A DNA stretch of 64,000 bases, taken from contig JAMXBD010002808.1 of assembly GCA_024138025.1 (NCBI GenBank), forward strand, positions 62,001 through 126,000. The letters are read 5' to 3'. Origin of the DNA: Combretum micranthum. Its lineage: Eukaryota > Streptophyta > Magnoliopsida > Myrtales > Combretaceae. This document shows, piece by piece, positions 35,296 through 46,261 of the stretch (within the stretch, counting starts at the first letter, position 1; the number at the start of each line of letters is the position of its first letter). Position numbers and translations under genes: made by a program. Below the pieces are notes generated by a model that ran no database searches, had not been told where the DNA came from, and saw nothing but the letters and a program-made list of their open reading frames with translations.

Positions 35296-36314
35296 ATTTT
35301 GCGAGTTCCTTGTTTCAAACACGAATTTACAAAATTTTTACACTTCAAACCTTCTCCAAAACACTTTCCAACCATCATTACTAACCCTACATACATTCTA
35401 TCATCTCAAACATGCATAAACTTCACATTCACCACATCAAACATTCTCAAACTTCATCAACCTCCATAAACACTATTCATCATCTTCTTCCTCCATCAAA
35501 ACCCAACTTCATCACCATGAAGGCAACAAATACATATATAAACAGCACTCTCAACTCATTTCAACATCAATTAATCAATTAAACAAGTAAACACAAGTAA
35601 AAACAAAGAGAAATAGAAAACGAAAACTTAGCTTTTTGAGTCTACTCATGCAATGCTTCTCCTTCTTCTTAGGGAACTAATTCTACTTGATTCCTCCTTT
35701 CCTCTTATTGAGTTTGAGATTTATGTGTTGGATTTGGAGAAGAAAGGAAGAAAGAAGGAAGAAAGAAGGAAGAAGAAGAAGAAGAAGAAGAAAAAAAGGA
35801 AACGTAATTCAAAATGAAAGGGGAAAGGCAAGGCAGCAAAAGGGAAATAAAAGAAAAAGAAAAGGGATAAGACTAAATATATATTTTTTTAGAAATAGAT
35901 ATAGGTTTAGAACTATCAGATCAATATCTATAGTTCCAGAAGTATTAAAAGTTTGTTTCCAATCAATATGTTAGAAATTAAGAACTTATAATAAGAACTT
36001 AATTTGAGAATTTATTTTACATAAAAGATATTTAATTTGAGTTCGGTTTAAGAACTGATATTTTAAGATAAGCAAATGAACTCAAATTTTACTGAGATTT
36101 AGGAATTAGTGTTTAGCAAGAATCAAGGATTTAGGAATTCTCTAAACATTTTTAAACATGTTTAGAGATTTTAGGAATTTCAAATCTCAAAATCAACTTA
36201 ATTATTAGCTAATTAGATTAAGCCAACTTGTCTAATTAAATCCTATAATTCATTTGATTTATTTAATCTATCTAAACTCAATTTCTTATCTTGGTGAAGA
36301 TTTGGGGTATTTCA

Positions 36315-37330
36315 GAAGAGATGGCATTACCTATTTCCAAAAGACAAAACATAACCTTCTTTGTCTAAAACATACGCATAAACCAAATTCAATCTACAAG
36401 ATGATATAATAGATGTCCCTTTTAATTCTAAAATAAAACTAGACATCAAGGACAATTTGAAAACACTAATAGCTTAAACTTTAACTTTACCGCCATGCCT
36501 CATATAGATAAATCTTTCATCATCACTTGGTTGGATAACTCTAGCAAACTTGCATAGATATACTAATGTGACTCGTGACTTTCGAATCTAACCACCAAGT
36601 AAATCTAGGCACTAAAACTAAATTAATCTCTAAACAAAAAGCGTTAGAGGCATACGTCTGTTTATGTGCCAAGCACGATACTTAGGATAGTCCTTCTACA
36701 TTAGAGGGGTTTTACATAAAAAACACTTCATGTTCTTAAATTTTCTTTTTCTTTCTAAAGCATCTACAACCAATTTACTCTATCTTTTCTCGGAACCCTT
36801 AGAGGTGGAAGCAAAATTAGTGCTCTTGGTCTTATTTTGCCTCATCCTTTCCTCCTCTTGTACCAAATGAGAGATAAGCTCGCTAAATGACAATTTTTCC
36901 TTCTGATAGTTATAGCTTACTTCAAAATGACCAAATTGAGGAGGCAAGAACATCAAAGAAAATATATTAGTACTTCATCAGGAAGCTCCAAATGTAGTGC
37001 CTTTAGCTTTGATGATATATGAGACATCTCAAGAACATATTCCCTTATATTTCTTGAGCCATAGAGACCAATTTATGTGAAAGTGCAATGATTTATGCCA
37101 TATTGCTTTTCACAAAGTGCTGCTTTAACTGCTCAAGTAATTTCACTGCATTTGACTTTTCTGTCATGGTTCCAAGGAAAGTTTCTAGTATTGGACTCTT
37201 CATAATCGTTAGACTAACGTGGTTAAAATGTACCAATTGAGCCATTTCCTTCCATTGTTTAGGAGTACTCTCCTTTATAAGCTCGGCAAGATGTAGCTCC
37301 CTAAGTGCCAATTCCAGATCAATGCAACCT
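36315..37330 (-). pseudogene. Copia-2 gag and protease
   Basis: Gag: the minus strand reads HFNHVSLTIMKSPILETFLG and KSNAVKLLEQLKQHFVKS (37230-37095), then SFSELISHLVQEEERMRQNK (about 36830-36900), the conserved copia Gag EEERMR segment, then CFLCKTP, where only the first half of the zinc knuckle survives (about 36716-36730). Protease: LDSKVTSHISISMQ near 36560-36590, where the D-S-G active site is D-S-K, then ERFIYMRHGGKVKV and YVLDKEGYVLSFGNR before LTR X. Several stops. Not functional. Confidence 0.85.
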
Positions 37331-40135
37331 AAATGAATTGTGATCTTTTTATTTCCAAAGCTTAAAGCTTAAACCATTGATTTTTCGAGATGTTGTTGGA
37401 AGTATATGGACCAAGGGTATATGTAATAACTGAAATAAAATAGAAACATAATCAATTACATGCTCATGAACATAAAGCAAATGAGGAAAAGGGGTTAAAA
37501 GTTATAATGACTACCCTATTGCAAGAAAAATGATGTAAAACTGAGTCTAGTATTTGGATGGAATCAGCTTACAGTAATTTTCATGTTGTGGCAATCAAGC
37601 ATAAGCAATGAGTTTCTAGTCAAGTGTTAGCCTTCCTCTCGGCTGACTAACACTTACAATGAACACCTATCAATCGCTAGAGCTCATTACAAAATGTGAT
37701 TACAAGTCTCAGCCTAATGGTAGGAACCTTCCTTTGGGCCAATTACCACCTGCATGAAACTCGTAATCACAAACATCTCAGTAGTTCCAACTAATTTTCC
37801 ACAAGAGAGCTCACTTTGGTGAGTACCTTTCCACCTATTATATACTACCAGATACGTTCTATAAATTTCTAAACTTCGACAATTTCACCTAAAAGTATTC
37901 CTAAAAGTATTCACTTCAACCAATTTGAATTTATCAAAGTACATTAATGAGAGCAACTTTACGTCATTATAAGTTTATATATATTCTTCAAAAGCAATAT
38001 CATAGCATCATAAGCAACATTTGAATCATTAAAACACAAATTTGCACAACACTAGATGCAATTTTGCTTAATTGAATTCACATTTAAAAACCATATAGGT
38101 TTTTCTAATTTGAACTTGGTTATAGCTTAAAATCATATTTTCAACAACATTCAATTCCTTAGCAATTTGAATACGGTATTTCCAATAGAAATTTTGGTTT
38201 ATAAGATTTTAATGGAAAGTGTATTTTATATCCTTTACATGTAAAATTAGACTTATGCTAGTTGAATCATAGGAAATATATCAAAAATAGTGAGAAAGTA
38301 AGATGAATAGATATGAGATGAATGATGGTGGATCTAGTGATATTAAAATTAATAGTGGTGGATTTGTATTGGAAAAGAAGTAAAGTTTTAGAAATAACCA
38401 CCAATCACTATGGTTTGTTAAGTTAAAAAAAGTGTGTGATAATCTTAATTATTTTAAAGGTTGTGCTAATAAGCACAACATTACAAAATTTTGGTTGATA
38501 AACTGTCGAGCCTATATTTTTCAATTTTGGTCTGACTTTTTTTAGTTTAATTTGCACAAAACTCTAACCCATTTGATACAGACCTTCAACTAGGAATTAA
38601 AAGAAATTTAAATTTTGTAAAACTATAAGGAATCGCCATCTAATTGAAATGGGAAAAAATTTATAAGTTAAGGCCAATGGATTTATTGATCTTAGCTTTG
38701 CTACTAGTCTATAAAAAATTTGATTTATAACCAAATTTGATGAACTAGTAATTTTTGGATTCATGGACTACCCTATTAAAACTATATAGTTACCATTGGA
38801 AATTCATAAATTAAAATTTTATCCTTTTAATGCTAAAAAATTAGTCAAATATCATGAATTTCAACATTTACAATTTTGTCAAAAAATTAATGACAAATCA
38901 ATTAAGGCATACAAGAATAACAAATTAGTTATATGTGCAAAAGAAGATAATGGAACAAAAATGAATTTTTCAAATTTCATACCACTCTGGAGGTACCTAC
39001 GTACCCGTTAGTCGGGATCAAATAACACATAGTTCTTTATAAAAATTTAATGGATTGATTTATTTTAATTTAACAACTATTATTGTATAAGTTCATTATT
39101 TTTTATAGTTTTTTAAAAAGATAGAGTTTTACGTGTTATAAGGCCTATAGACTATCAATTTTATTTTAAATTTAGAAAATATATGATTATCTAAGTGTAA
39201 TAAAGAAACCATTATTTATATTATTTAATACAAATTCATTTTTTTATTTTCATATTTCCCATGATTATTATTCTATCCCACATACATATTGCTTATTGAT
39301 ACTAATTTCTTTCTTTCTTTTTATATATCTATTCCTCTTTTATTATTAATTTAATTTTTTTAATTAATTAAAAAATCACACTTACCTAGAAGTGGATGAG
39401 CGTGGGTAGAGTAGATTGGGTTAGATTTTGAGTCAAATGACTCGACTGCTGCAGTTGGCCAGCAGAAATTGAATCCGTCGATCAAGTGGTTGTTGGTTGC
39501 AAGGAGGTTGTTAGATGGAACAAAATGGGGATATGGAAGACTCCATTGGGTTTAGTTTGTCTCAAAATTAGCCGATACGTGGTGGTTTCAAGTAACAGAG
39601 GTAGCTGCGGTGGTGGTCATTTAGTGGCGATGCAACAAGGAGCTTTGGATGAAGGGGAAAGCTACTAGCTAAGGCTTTCACCACCTTGGATCCAACTATA
39701 GCTCTAATTTTCTCCGATTTAACCTCTATGAAAAGTCATTGGAGAAATTGAAATTGAAACCCTAAACACTTCAAACTTGATTCAAAGTTTATTAGTGATC
39801 GTTGGAAGTTTTTGATGCCATGGATGAAGGATTCGACCCCTATTTATACTAGTTAGAGGTTGAATTGAGCAGGAAACAGCCATTAATGATGAAGATGGAG
39901 TATGCACGAGTTCAAGTTTGCCAAGCTTAAATGAGCATATTTTGAAGCTTTTGAGCTTAGTAAACATTGTGAAAGGATCCAATTGATTTAAACACGTGTT
40001 TTTGAAAGCTAACATAGAAAATTAACTTGAAATTCAAATTTTTCCTTGTGCCCGAAAACAGTTTTTTTCCAAACTTAGGATAAAAAATTGAATGTCAAAT
40101 CATCAGTTTTTGGACTAGTTTTTTTAATCCAAATT
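37331..40135. other. Unassigned DNA upstream of Copia-2
   Basis: 37440-37900 has retrotransposon-leader-like sequence (paired ttgggcc and tctcagcctaatgg words) without domains. 38290-38410 is a short dispersed repeat also found at 58085-58200 (tattaaaatt, tggtggattt). 38796-39011 is a 71-codon frame (MEIHKLKFYPFNAKKLV...) with AT-driven composition and no homology that I know. 39390-39680 is less AT-rich, with an open frame of 60 codons. A minus-strand TATA box, tataaatagggg, sits at about 39840-39851. I see no gene that I can defend. Confidence 0.4.
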
Positions 40136-41602
40136 TGTAGTATCCCATGTCCTCTTTAATTCCCCTTCCTCAATTTGGTGAAAAATGAAGGGAAAATATG
40201 TGAAAAATGAAGGGAAAATAGCTTTATAGTGTAGGAAAAACTAGCCTTCATTAGGCAAGATGAGGCGCATGTGTAAACACTCGTCATACGCGTAGGTGCA
40301 TAATGCACATACTTAGCGGAAAAAAAAAATTTGCATGCTTGATCAGAATCAAGGGCTTTATTATTATTATTATTATTATTTTATTATTATTATTTTATTT
40401 ACTTTTTATATTTTATTTTTTAAGAAAAGAAAACATATTTAGTTTTTATATGTTTTAAGAAAACAAAAGACAAAAATGGGGTGTTTACCTATACCTTTAA
40501 AAATATTAAAAATAAGGATAGTTTGGTAATTTTATACCAACCTTTCCTGTATTAACCTCTTAACTTAACTCTTCCCTATTTTTATAGAATTGCATACCCT
40601 TACACTCTCCTTCCTTCTTAACTAACTTACATCATTCTATCGATTCAGTTCAAGGAGTATGATAGAACTTATATAACATATTTTTATGAGTAAATTTTAA
40701 TTTTTTTTTTATTGTTTTTATGTATTTCATAATATATTGATACTTAATTTAGTTATATTTTATTCAAGGGTTGAAGAGATTATTAAAAAATTTATTCAAG
40801 TTTCCATAAAGTTTTAAAGTTGTTTTAGATATAATTAAGAAGCTTGAAAGAAGTACATGTCTGGAGAATACACTTGAGCAAGTGATTACGTATTTAGAAA
40901 TTGAAAAAATTGAAGTTAAAGAGAAGGGCAACTTGGTACGTGCTTGTGATTTTTCTATGCCTCCATAGAAAGATTGCTCGTTGATTTGAGATTTACCTGA
41001 AGAATACTCTTAAGTACATGGTACACTCTTTTTCTATGCTATGCTTGTTAAAATTATCCATGTTGCTCTAGTTTTCATGATATATATGAAAATGTATATA
41101 TATTCTTGAGAAAAGATTGAAGAAGGGAGAGATTTACATTCATCATAGGGAGATGGAGAACCACCAAAAGGAGAAGAAACAATTTTTTTTTCTAAGATTT
41201 ACACTACGAATTGCTTTTGTTTTACTCTTTATTGGTGTTTTTTTTTTTTTTGATAAATTTTTGGAGCTGTAATTTGTAACATCTAGGCGTTGATAGACTT
41301 ACAAAAACCATGTGACAAAAGTTTTAATTTGTTTCCAATAGAATTGGAATATTCCTTAAAATATGTTGAATTAAATTGGAAAGTATAATAAAATCATATA
41401 AAGATACATGCAACTTTGGATTTTGATTTAAGTTTACTATAATGGTTGAACCTAAATAATAAAATTAATTGAATTTAATAAATCATACATATGGCTAGAT
41501 TGTATAATATAAGTAAATTAGTAAGTGAGTTTAAAAACATAGAGAGCCTGATTTAGTAAGCTTAAGCCCTCAAATTGCTTTTTCCATTAAAAAAAATGGA
41601 TA
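40136..41602 (+). repeat. LTR W2, 5' part (tentative)
   Basis: It starts at a typical LTR-like TGTAGTATCCCATG (40136). A (TTA)n tract lies at 40360-40395, a TATA-like tttttatagaattg at about 40580, and a pyrimidine-rich leader (ctctccttccttctt) follows. Gypsy element S is inserted at 41603, and the sequence resumes at 47803. The assignment of this part to the same LTR that ends at 51534 rests on orientation and continuity across S only. Confidence 0.4.
40845..40936 (+). other. Exon-like open stretch in LTR W2
   Basis: Between a ttgttttag acceptor-like site (near 40828) and a donor cttg|gtacgtgc (about 40936) one frame reads IIKKLERSTCLENTLEQVIT then YLEIEKIEVKEKGNL, a charged, helix-prone sequence unlike random AT-rich translation. 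No family is recognised. It might be a captured host exon or an LTR leader exon. Confidence 0.3.
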
Positions 41603-41607
41603 CCATT

Positions 41608-42237
41608 TGATGTGAAAATGAGAAGGAACAAGAGTCAATTAGGACGAACAGGAGCAAAACAGAAGCGTTATAGGCGAATTGGAGCAAAGTTGGACTATAG
41701 GTCGCCAGCCTCTAAGCCAACACCGCCAGCTTTGAAGAGTAGGCCGCCGGCCTAAGAGCAACTTCGACAATGTCATTTCTTTCGTATTTTTTCATTTCAA
41801 TTAATGGCTGCCAACTTTGTTATTTAGGCTACTAGCTTATCTTTTATGTCGTAATGACTTTTTGTTTTTAGGTCTTTTGAGTTTTTTATGTCTTTATAAG
41901 TAATTATATTTGCTATGTATCAAACAGACTTGGATAACAGAGTTGAGAGTTTTCTCTGAGAGTTCTTGTGAGAACTTATAAGGACTTATTGGATTCATAA
42001 TCCATGGCATTCTTGTTTTTATAATTGACTTATCAATCAAATTACTCTTTTTAATTGTGGCATCTATATGAATTATGCCAAGGTTCGTGCTTTTATTTTA
42101 AAATGGGTCAAGGTTTTCCTTTGTTTGTTGGGTCTTCCTAAGGTTCGCAGCATCGGTTGAGGGTTATTGAATCATAATTATTCAAATCTATTCATGTGAA
42201 ACGTGGAACAAATCGGAGTGTGGCTATATTCGTATCA
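41608..42237 (+). repeat. 5' LTR of element S
   Basis: Begins TGATGTGAAAATGAGAAGG and ends attcgtatca, adjacent to the PBS (630 bp). It carries a GC-rich patch (41700-41765: caccgccagctttgaagag, aggccgccggcct). The 3' copy at 47142-47797 is collinear. Confidence 0.93.
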
Positions 42238-42238
42238 G

Positions 42239-42251
42239 TTAGTATCAGAGC
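42239..42251 (+). other. Primer binding site of element S
   Basis: ttagtatcagagc, one base from the iMet PBS, directly after the 5' LTR end. Confidence 0.9.
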
Positions 42252-42461
42252 AGCAGGTTGTGGAGATTGTTCGACGCAATTTGTGGCAAGATCTCTGAAA
42301 TTTTATTCCTCCATTTGAAATTATTTGGTTGATATAGACAAATTATTGGAGAATTAGGTTTTGGAGATTTGATTGTTAGGGTTTGTGAGATTTGATTGCT
42401 GAAGGTTTGTGGAATTGATTATTTTTGTTGTTGTTGGGTTGATCTGTTATAATTTAAAAAA

Positions 42462-43376
42462 ATGAGTGGAGAAGAGGTTCCTGTTTCTAGTGGAGAGTTG
42501 AGATCGTTTATGAAGTCTGTCTAGGAACAGTTTAATGCAATGAATATGAGATTGGACAATATAGAATCATATAGCAAATTGAAATCTGCTAGAAGGATAT
42601 GAAGTGGACTTTGATTCTAATGTGGGCTGTTTCTTAGGAAGAAGAAGAGGAACCATCAGTGGGATAATAATCTGGGAAGTATCAAAATGAAAATTCCTCC
42701 ATCTTAGGGTTAAAATGACCCTGAATTATATCTTAAATGGGCGGGGAAAGTTGAGCATGTATTTGACTGCTATAATTATTCTGAGGAAAAGAAGGTGAAA
42801 TTGGCAGTGGTGGAATTTACTGATTACGCCAGTATTTAGTGGGATCAATTTGTTTTGAATATGAGGAGATATAGAGAGAGACCGATTAGCTCGTGGTGAA
42901 GATGAAAATTATGCTAAGGAAGAGATTCATCCCTTGTCATTATTATAGATATTTGTGTAGGAAACTACAGAGTTTGACTCAAGGCTCAATAAGTGTTAAG
43001 GAACATTATTAGGAGATGGAAAAGGGGATGATACAAGTTAATGTCGAAGAAGATCGTGAAGTGACGATGGCTAGATTTATTGGTGGTTTGAATCAAGATA
43101 TTGCTGACATTGTTGATTTACACACCTATGTAGAGATGGAAGAATTGCTTCATAAAGCCATCAAAGTCAAGAAGCAACTGAAATCCAGGGGCAAATCTAG
43201 GTATGGTTCATCATCTGGATCATCATGGGAATCAAACTGGAAGGAGCATAAATCAAATTCAAAATCAGAGGATGAAGTGAAGATTAAGGAGCCTGATTCT
43301 TTTGTTAAAGATAAGATTGATAAATCCTCTTCTGGAGCAAGAGATATAAAATGTTTTAAATGTTAGGGGCTAGGGC
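42462..43376 (+). pseudogene. Element S gag, up to the zinc knuckle
   Basis: Gag of a gypsy (chromovirus-type) element. It starts ATG at 42462 (MSGEEVPVSSGELRSFMKSV, then a stop). Around 42730-42850 it reads YLKWAGKVEHVFDCYNYSEE and KKVKLAVVEFTDYAS. From 43016 an open run has [20 protein letters not shown] and [19 protein letters not shown], then a Ser/Lys-rich stretch and CFKC, the first half of the CCHC knuckle. The knuckle is split: its His is at 43374 and its last Cys lies beyond solo LTR T. Stops at 42522 and elsewhere; one knuckle codon is TAG where Gln is usual. Confidence 0.9.
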
Positions 43377-44354
43377 ATATCTGAAATGATCTAAATTTAA
43401 ATTCTATTTAATTTCCATGTGTTTGTTTATTTATCTTAATTGTTGAATTGAATGAGCATGATGATTATGATAGTTGTGTTGCTAATAGTCTAAATGTGTT
43501 ATTTTGCATATGTAGTGAAATTAATATTTTTGTTTTATATGTATTAATATGTGTGTAGTATAATTATTAATTGTGTCTTTTATACATTAAGGTGTTAAGT
43601 TAAGTTTAGATTTATAAAATCAACTTTGGTTTTGCTTAAGGTTAGTTGATAGAAGTTTTTATTAGTTAAGCTAGTGATTAAGCCCAAATGAACCTTAAAT
43701 GAGACCCAAATACACCCCAAATGCGAACTAAAGTTGCATATGCCTTAAAAGTCAAATTTGGAATATGTTTAAGACTTAATTTTGCTCAATTAGACTCCTT
43801 TTTGGGCAACCCTCCTTTTCATACGAATTTTCCTTTTTCTTTCTTTCTTTTCTCTTCCTCTTTCATTTCAATTTCCAAGTCTAACCCAAAGACAATATCA
43901 AGCTTTAAAAATCAAAGTTCTTCCCAAGACAAGGCATATACATGTGAGTTGATTTAAGTATGACTTTTGTTTTGTTTTCATTTCTTGTAGTGGTTATGTG
44001 AGAGCTTGATTAGGATGAGCTTAAATGCTATCTAAATTGTTTGTTCATGCATTGAAATTATCTTGGATTGTGTTTGGTTAGTGTATGAGTATTGTTTATG
44101 TATTGTGGTAGTGATATGAAGTATTGGGAAGAAATAAAGATAGTTTGAGTAGTTAAGCTGAGAATGAATGGAAGTAGAATTTGAAGTGATCAAATGTGTT
44201 GATTTCATGTTTTGAGTTGCTAGGATTGAGTAGTGTAGATAGGAGTGAGTGTATAAAGTTAAAAATGAAGTTGAAGAAGTTTTGAAAGTGTTATAGGTTA
44301 GAAAATTTCGAAGTGGAAAAAAACAGGGGAAAGTGTTTTGTCGAATAGGTCTGT

Positions 44355-44745
44355 TTTGAACGTACCCCAGCATCTAGAAATTCAACGCCGCCGGCGTAGA
44401 GGCAGCGTTGGAAGTAAAATTCTTAACGCCGCTTTGCAACACCGCCAGTTTTTACAATAAATTTTGCCAGCGTTTGTTCTTCAGAACGTACGCCGGCAAT
44501 TTGAGAGTTTAAGTCGTCGGCGTAGGGTCAAAGGCTGCCAGCGTATCCATATACGCTGCTGGTTTGTACCTCTCTGGAAGTTTTGGAAAAATTGGATTTG
44601 CATTCTACACTAGCTCAAAGCCGCCGGCGTAGAATGAAGGCAGCCGGCGTACCTTTGAGTGCTGCCAGCGTTGGCAGTGTTGATTTTCATAGTGTTGAAC
44701 ACCGGTTCAAAGCCGCCGGCTTTGAATGCTGGCGTATCCCCTGCG
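44355..44745 (+). repeat. Reiterated GC-rich block in LTR T
   Basis: About a dozen variants of gccgccggcgt / acgctgccagc occur in 390 bp (caacgccgccggcgtagag, aagccgccggcgtagaatg, ggcagccggcgtacc, caaagccgccggctttgaat). Units are near-palindromic around gccggc. The block lies in the presumed LTR intron. Confidence 0.88.
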
Positions 44746-45074
44746 TTTTTGAATTTTAAAAACTTTCTTCAAAATTTTTCGAAGTTTGATATATGATCAA
44801 TTAAGTATTTGTTAAGCGATCTAGGATATAATAAGATGTTTAAATGCTTTATTATGACTTTGTATTAAATTGTTTGAATTTCTTTGATTAATTGTATATA
44901 TGAGTTAAATAAGCATGTTTTATGCATGAATTTGATATTTAGACTCTATGCAAAGTTTAATGAATTTCCTTGTACAATTGATCTAGGATTGTGATATATA
45001 GATGTATACATGTATATATTTGTGAATGAGGAATCTATATTTATTTATTGATTATTTTGATATTCCTATTTCAG

Positions 45075-45134
45075 TTAAGGATTCTTCGGTTAGTTCTTTA
45101 CCGAGAGATCATAGTAATATACTAACGGGTTCAG
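45075..45134 (+). CDS. Putative middle micropeptide exon, LTR T
   Basis: Bounded by the acceptor tatttcag (to 45074) and the donor ggttcag|gtacgc. In the frame that joins to the last exon it reads KDSSVSSLPRDHSNILTGS and ends in one base of a Gly codon (phase 1). The donor word gtacgc/gtacac is shared with LTRs X, Y and Z. Upstream exon and start codon are not identified. Confidence 0.4.
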
Positions 45135-45804
45135 GTACGCAATAACTTGTTTGATGTTTGCTAGGAATAGGCATTCCTAAATTAACTTAATTTAACTCGG
45201 CTTAATATTTGATTGAATTGAATGTCTATTATGCTGTTTAATCTGGTTCGAGGAGCAGCAAACCTGTCATGATGCAATGACATGTTAGTTAGGCGCTTAA
45301 TCAAGTCATGATGCAATAACTTTACCATGATGCAATGACTTTACCATGATGCAATAGCGATTCTTTTTGGTTAAGTGGGTAGCCGATAGGGGGAATAGTA
45401 TATGAGTAACGTTTGCTTAAACTTAGGGGAAAATACCATGATTTAGTTCAAAGTTTATAGGAACTTGTGAACTAGGCTTATGTTATGGACTGAATTTAAG
45501 TAGAGTCAGGCAACAGCTTTTGAACCCTAAATGAAGCTATTATCTTCATGAAATAGATATAGGAGATATAAGTATTCGGACTGCTTATATCAACCTCCTG
45601 AGCAGCTGCTGTTACTCAGGATCCCTGAAATTCCCAAAGCGTGATCCGGGGTTTGAATACCCTCCTGTTGATTTGTGAAAGAAAATTTAATAAAGATAAT
45701 TACTTGTCTTCTAATGCATTTCATTGGACTTATGTTGGCTTGATGACTTGTATTTGCACTTGTTATTGTGTATTGGGCTTTGGCTCACTTTTGCTGCTTT
45801 GCAG

Positions 45805-45881
45805 GTATTGGAGACGAGTTTTATGATGATTTGGGCTATGGGTCCGATTTCGAGAGATTCCTGGATGAGTGGGATGAATAG
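45805..45881 (+). CDS. Putative last micropeptide exon, LTR T
   Basis: After the acceptor gctttgcag, phase 1 continuation gives G-IGDEFYDDLGYGSDFERF then LDEWDE and TAG. It is the best-preserved copy: acceptor, phase and open frame are intact, and it joins the middle exon in frame. The predicted C-terminus is strongly acidic and aromatic. No start codon assigned; no expression evidence. Confidence 0.5.
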
Positions 45882-46261
45882 GACTCAAACACCCTGGACT
45901 TTTGGAAGAATTTTTGCTAAGGAAAAAGTTATGTATAGAAGGCTTGATAGATAAGCCTATTTTTGTAAAGACCTTAAGATCCTCTAGGATTCTTTTTTAT
46001 TTAAGAAAACATGTAAATTTTGGAGTGTTTTTTATTGACACTAAATAGTGTTTATATGATGTAAATGTATGTATAGATTGCTTTTGTTAGCAATCTCGTT
46101 TTGTTAAAAGTTCTTTATAAAGTTATAGTGGTTTTGATCAAACAATTTTCATAAACTATTAGTTTTAGGACAACCTTACATATAATGTGAAAATGTTATA
46201 TGTGGTTGGGGACTCGGTACTCTAAGTCTCGGGATTTAGAGGGTCGGGTCTTTATAATATC

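Larger units (their letters stand above)
32809..36314 (-). mobile_element. Solo LTR X (3.5 kb) in Copia-2
   Basis: Minus strand: starts TGAAATACCCCAAATCTTC at 36314 and ends gtcgggtctttaca at 32809. Copia-2 protease reading ends at one side and its integrase upstream region begins at the other, which fixes both edges. Flanks are gaaag and gaaga, an imperfect 5-bp duplication. Internal order: TATA-like aaatatatatttag (about 35876-35890), CT-rich leader, reiterated GC block (35125-35295), middle exon ending attcaag|gtacg at 34049, (CAT)n tract (33255-33410), last exon (33250-33216). Same lineage as Y and Z. Confidence 0.87.
29116..37330 (-). mobile_element. Copia-2: degenerate Ty1/copia element split by solo LTR X
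   Basis: Minus strand order: gag (37330-36600), protease (about 36600-36315), integrase (32808-31900), RT (31440-30795), RNase H (30600-30240), polypurine tract, 3' LTR (29617-29116). LTR X (36314-32809) is inserted between protease and integrase. No 5' LTR or PBS is visible beyond 37330, so the 5' end is truncated or replaced. All domains carry stops. Confidence 0.88.
43382..46256 (+). mobile_element. Solo LTR T (2.9 kb) inside element S gag
   Basis: Starts TGAAATGATC at 43382 and ends gggtcgggtctttata at 46256; the terminal CA has become TA. Both edges are fixed by the split CCHC knuckle and a perfect 5-bp duplication. Order inside: CT-rich leader (43800-43900), first-exon donor acat|gtgagt (43943), reiterated GC block (44355-44745), middle exon 45075-45134, ggcgcttaatc and gttatggactga blocks, last exon 45805-45881, terminus. 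It lacks PBS and coding region, so it is a solo LTR. Confidence 0.93.
43377..46261. other. Target site duplication of solo LTR T (atatc)
   Basis: atatc at 43377-43381 and 46257-46261, exactly at the termini of LTR T. It duplicates the His-Ile codons of the element S zinc knuckle. Confidence 0.93.

Noticed and set aside
35687..35974. Arg/Lys-rich 95-codon frame
   Set aside because: It derives from the GA-rich complement of the CT-rich leader of LTR X.
39782..40015. 77-codon minus-strand frame near a TATA box at 39840
   Set aside because: The TATA box lies inside the frame, the first ATG after it opens only nine codons, and no homology is evident.
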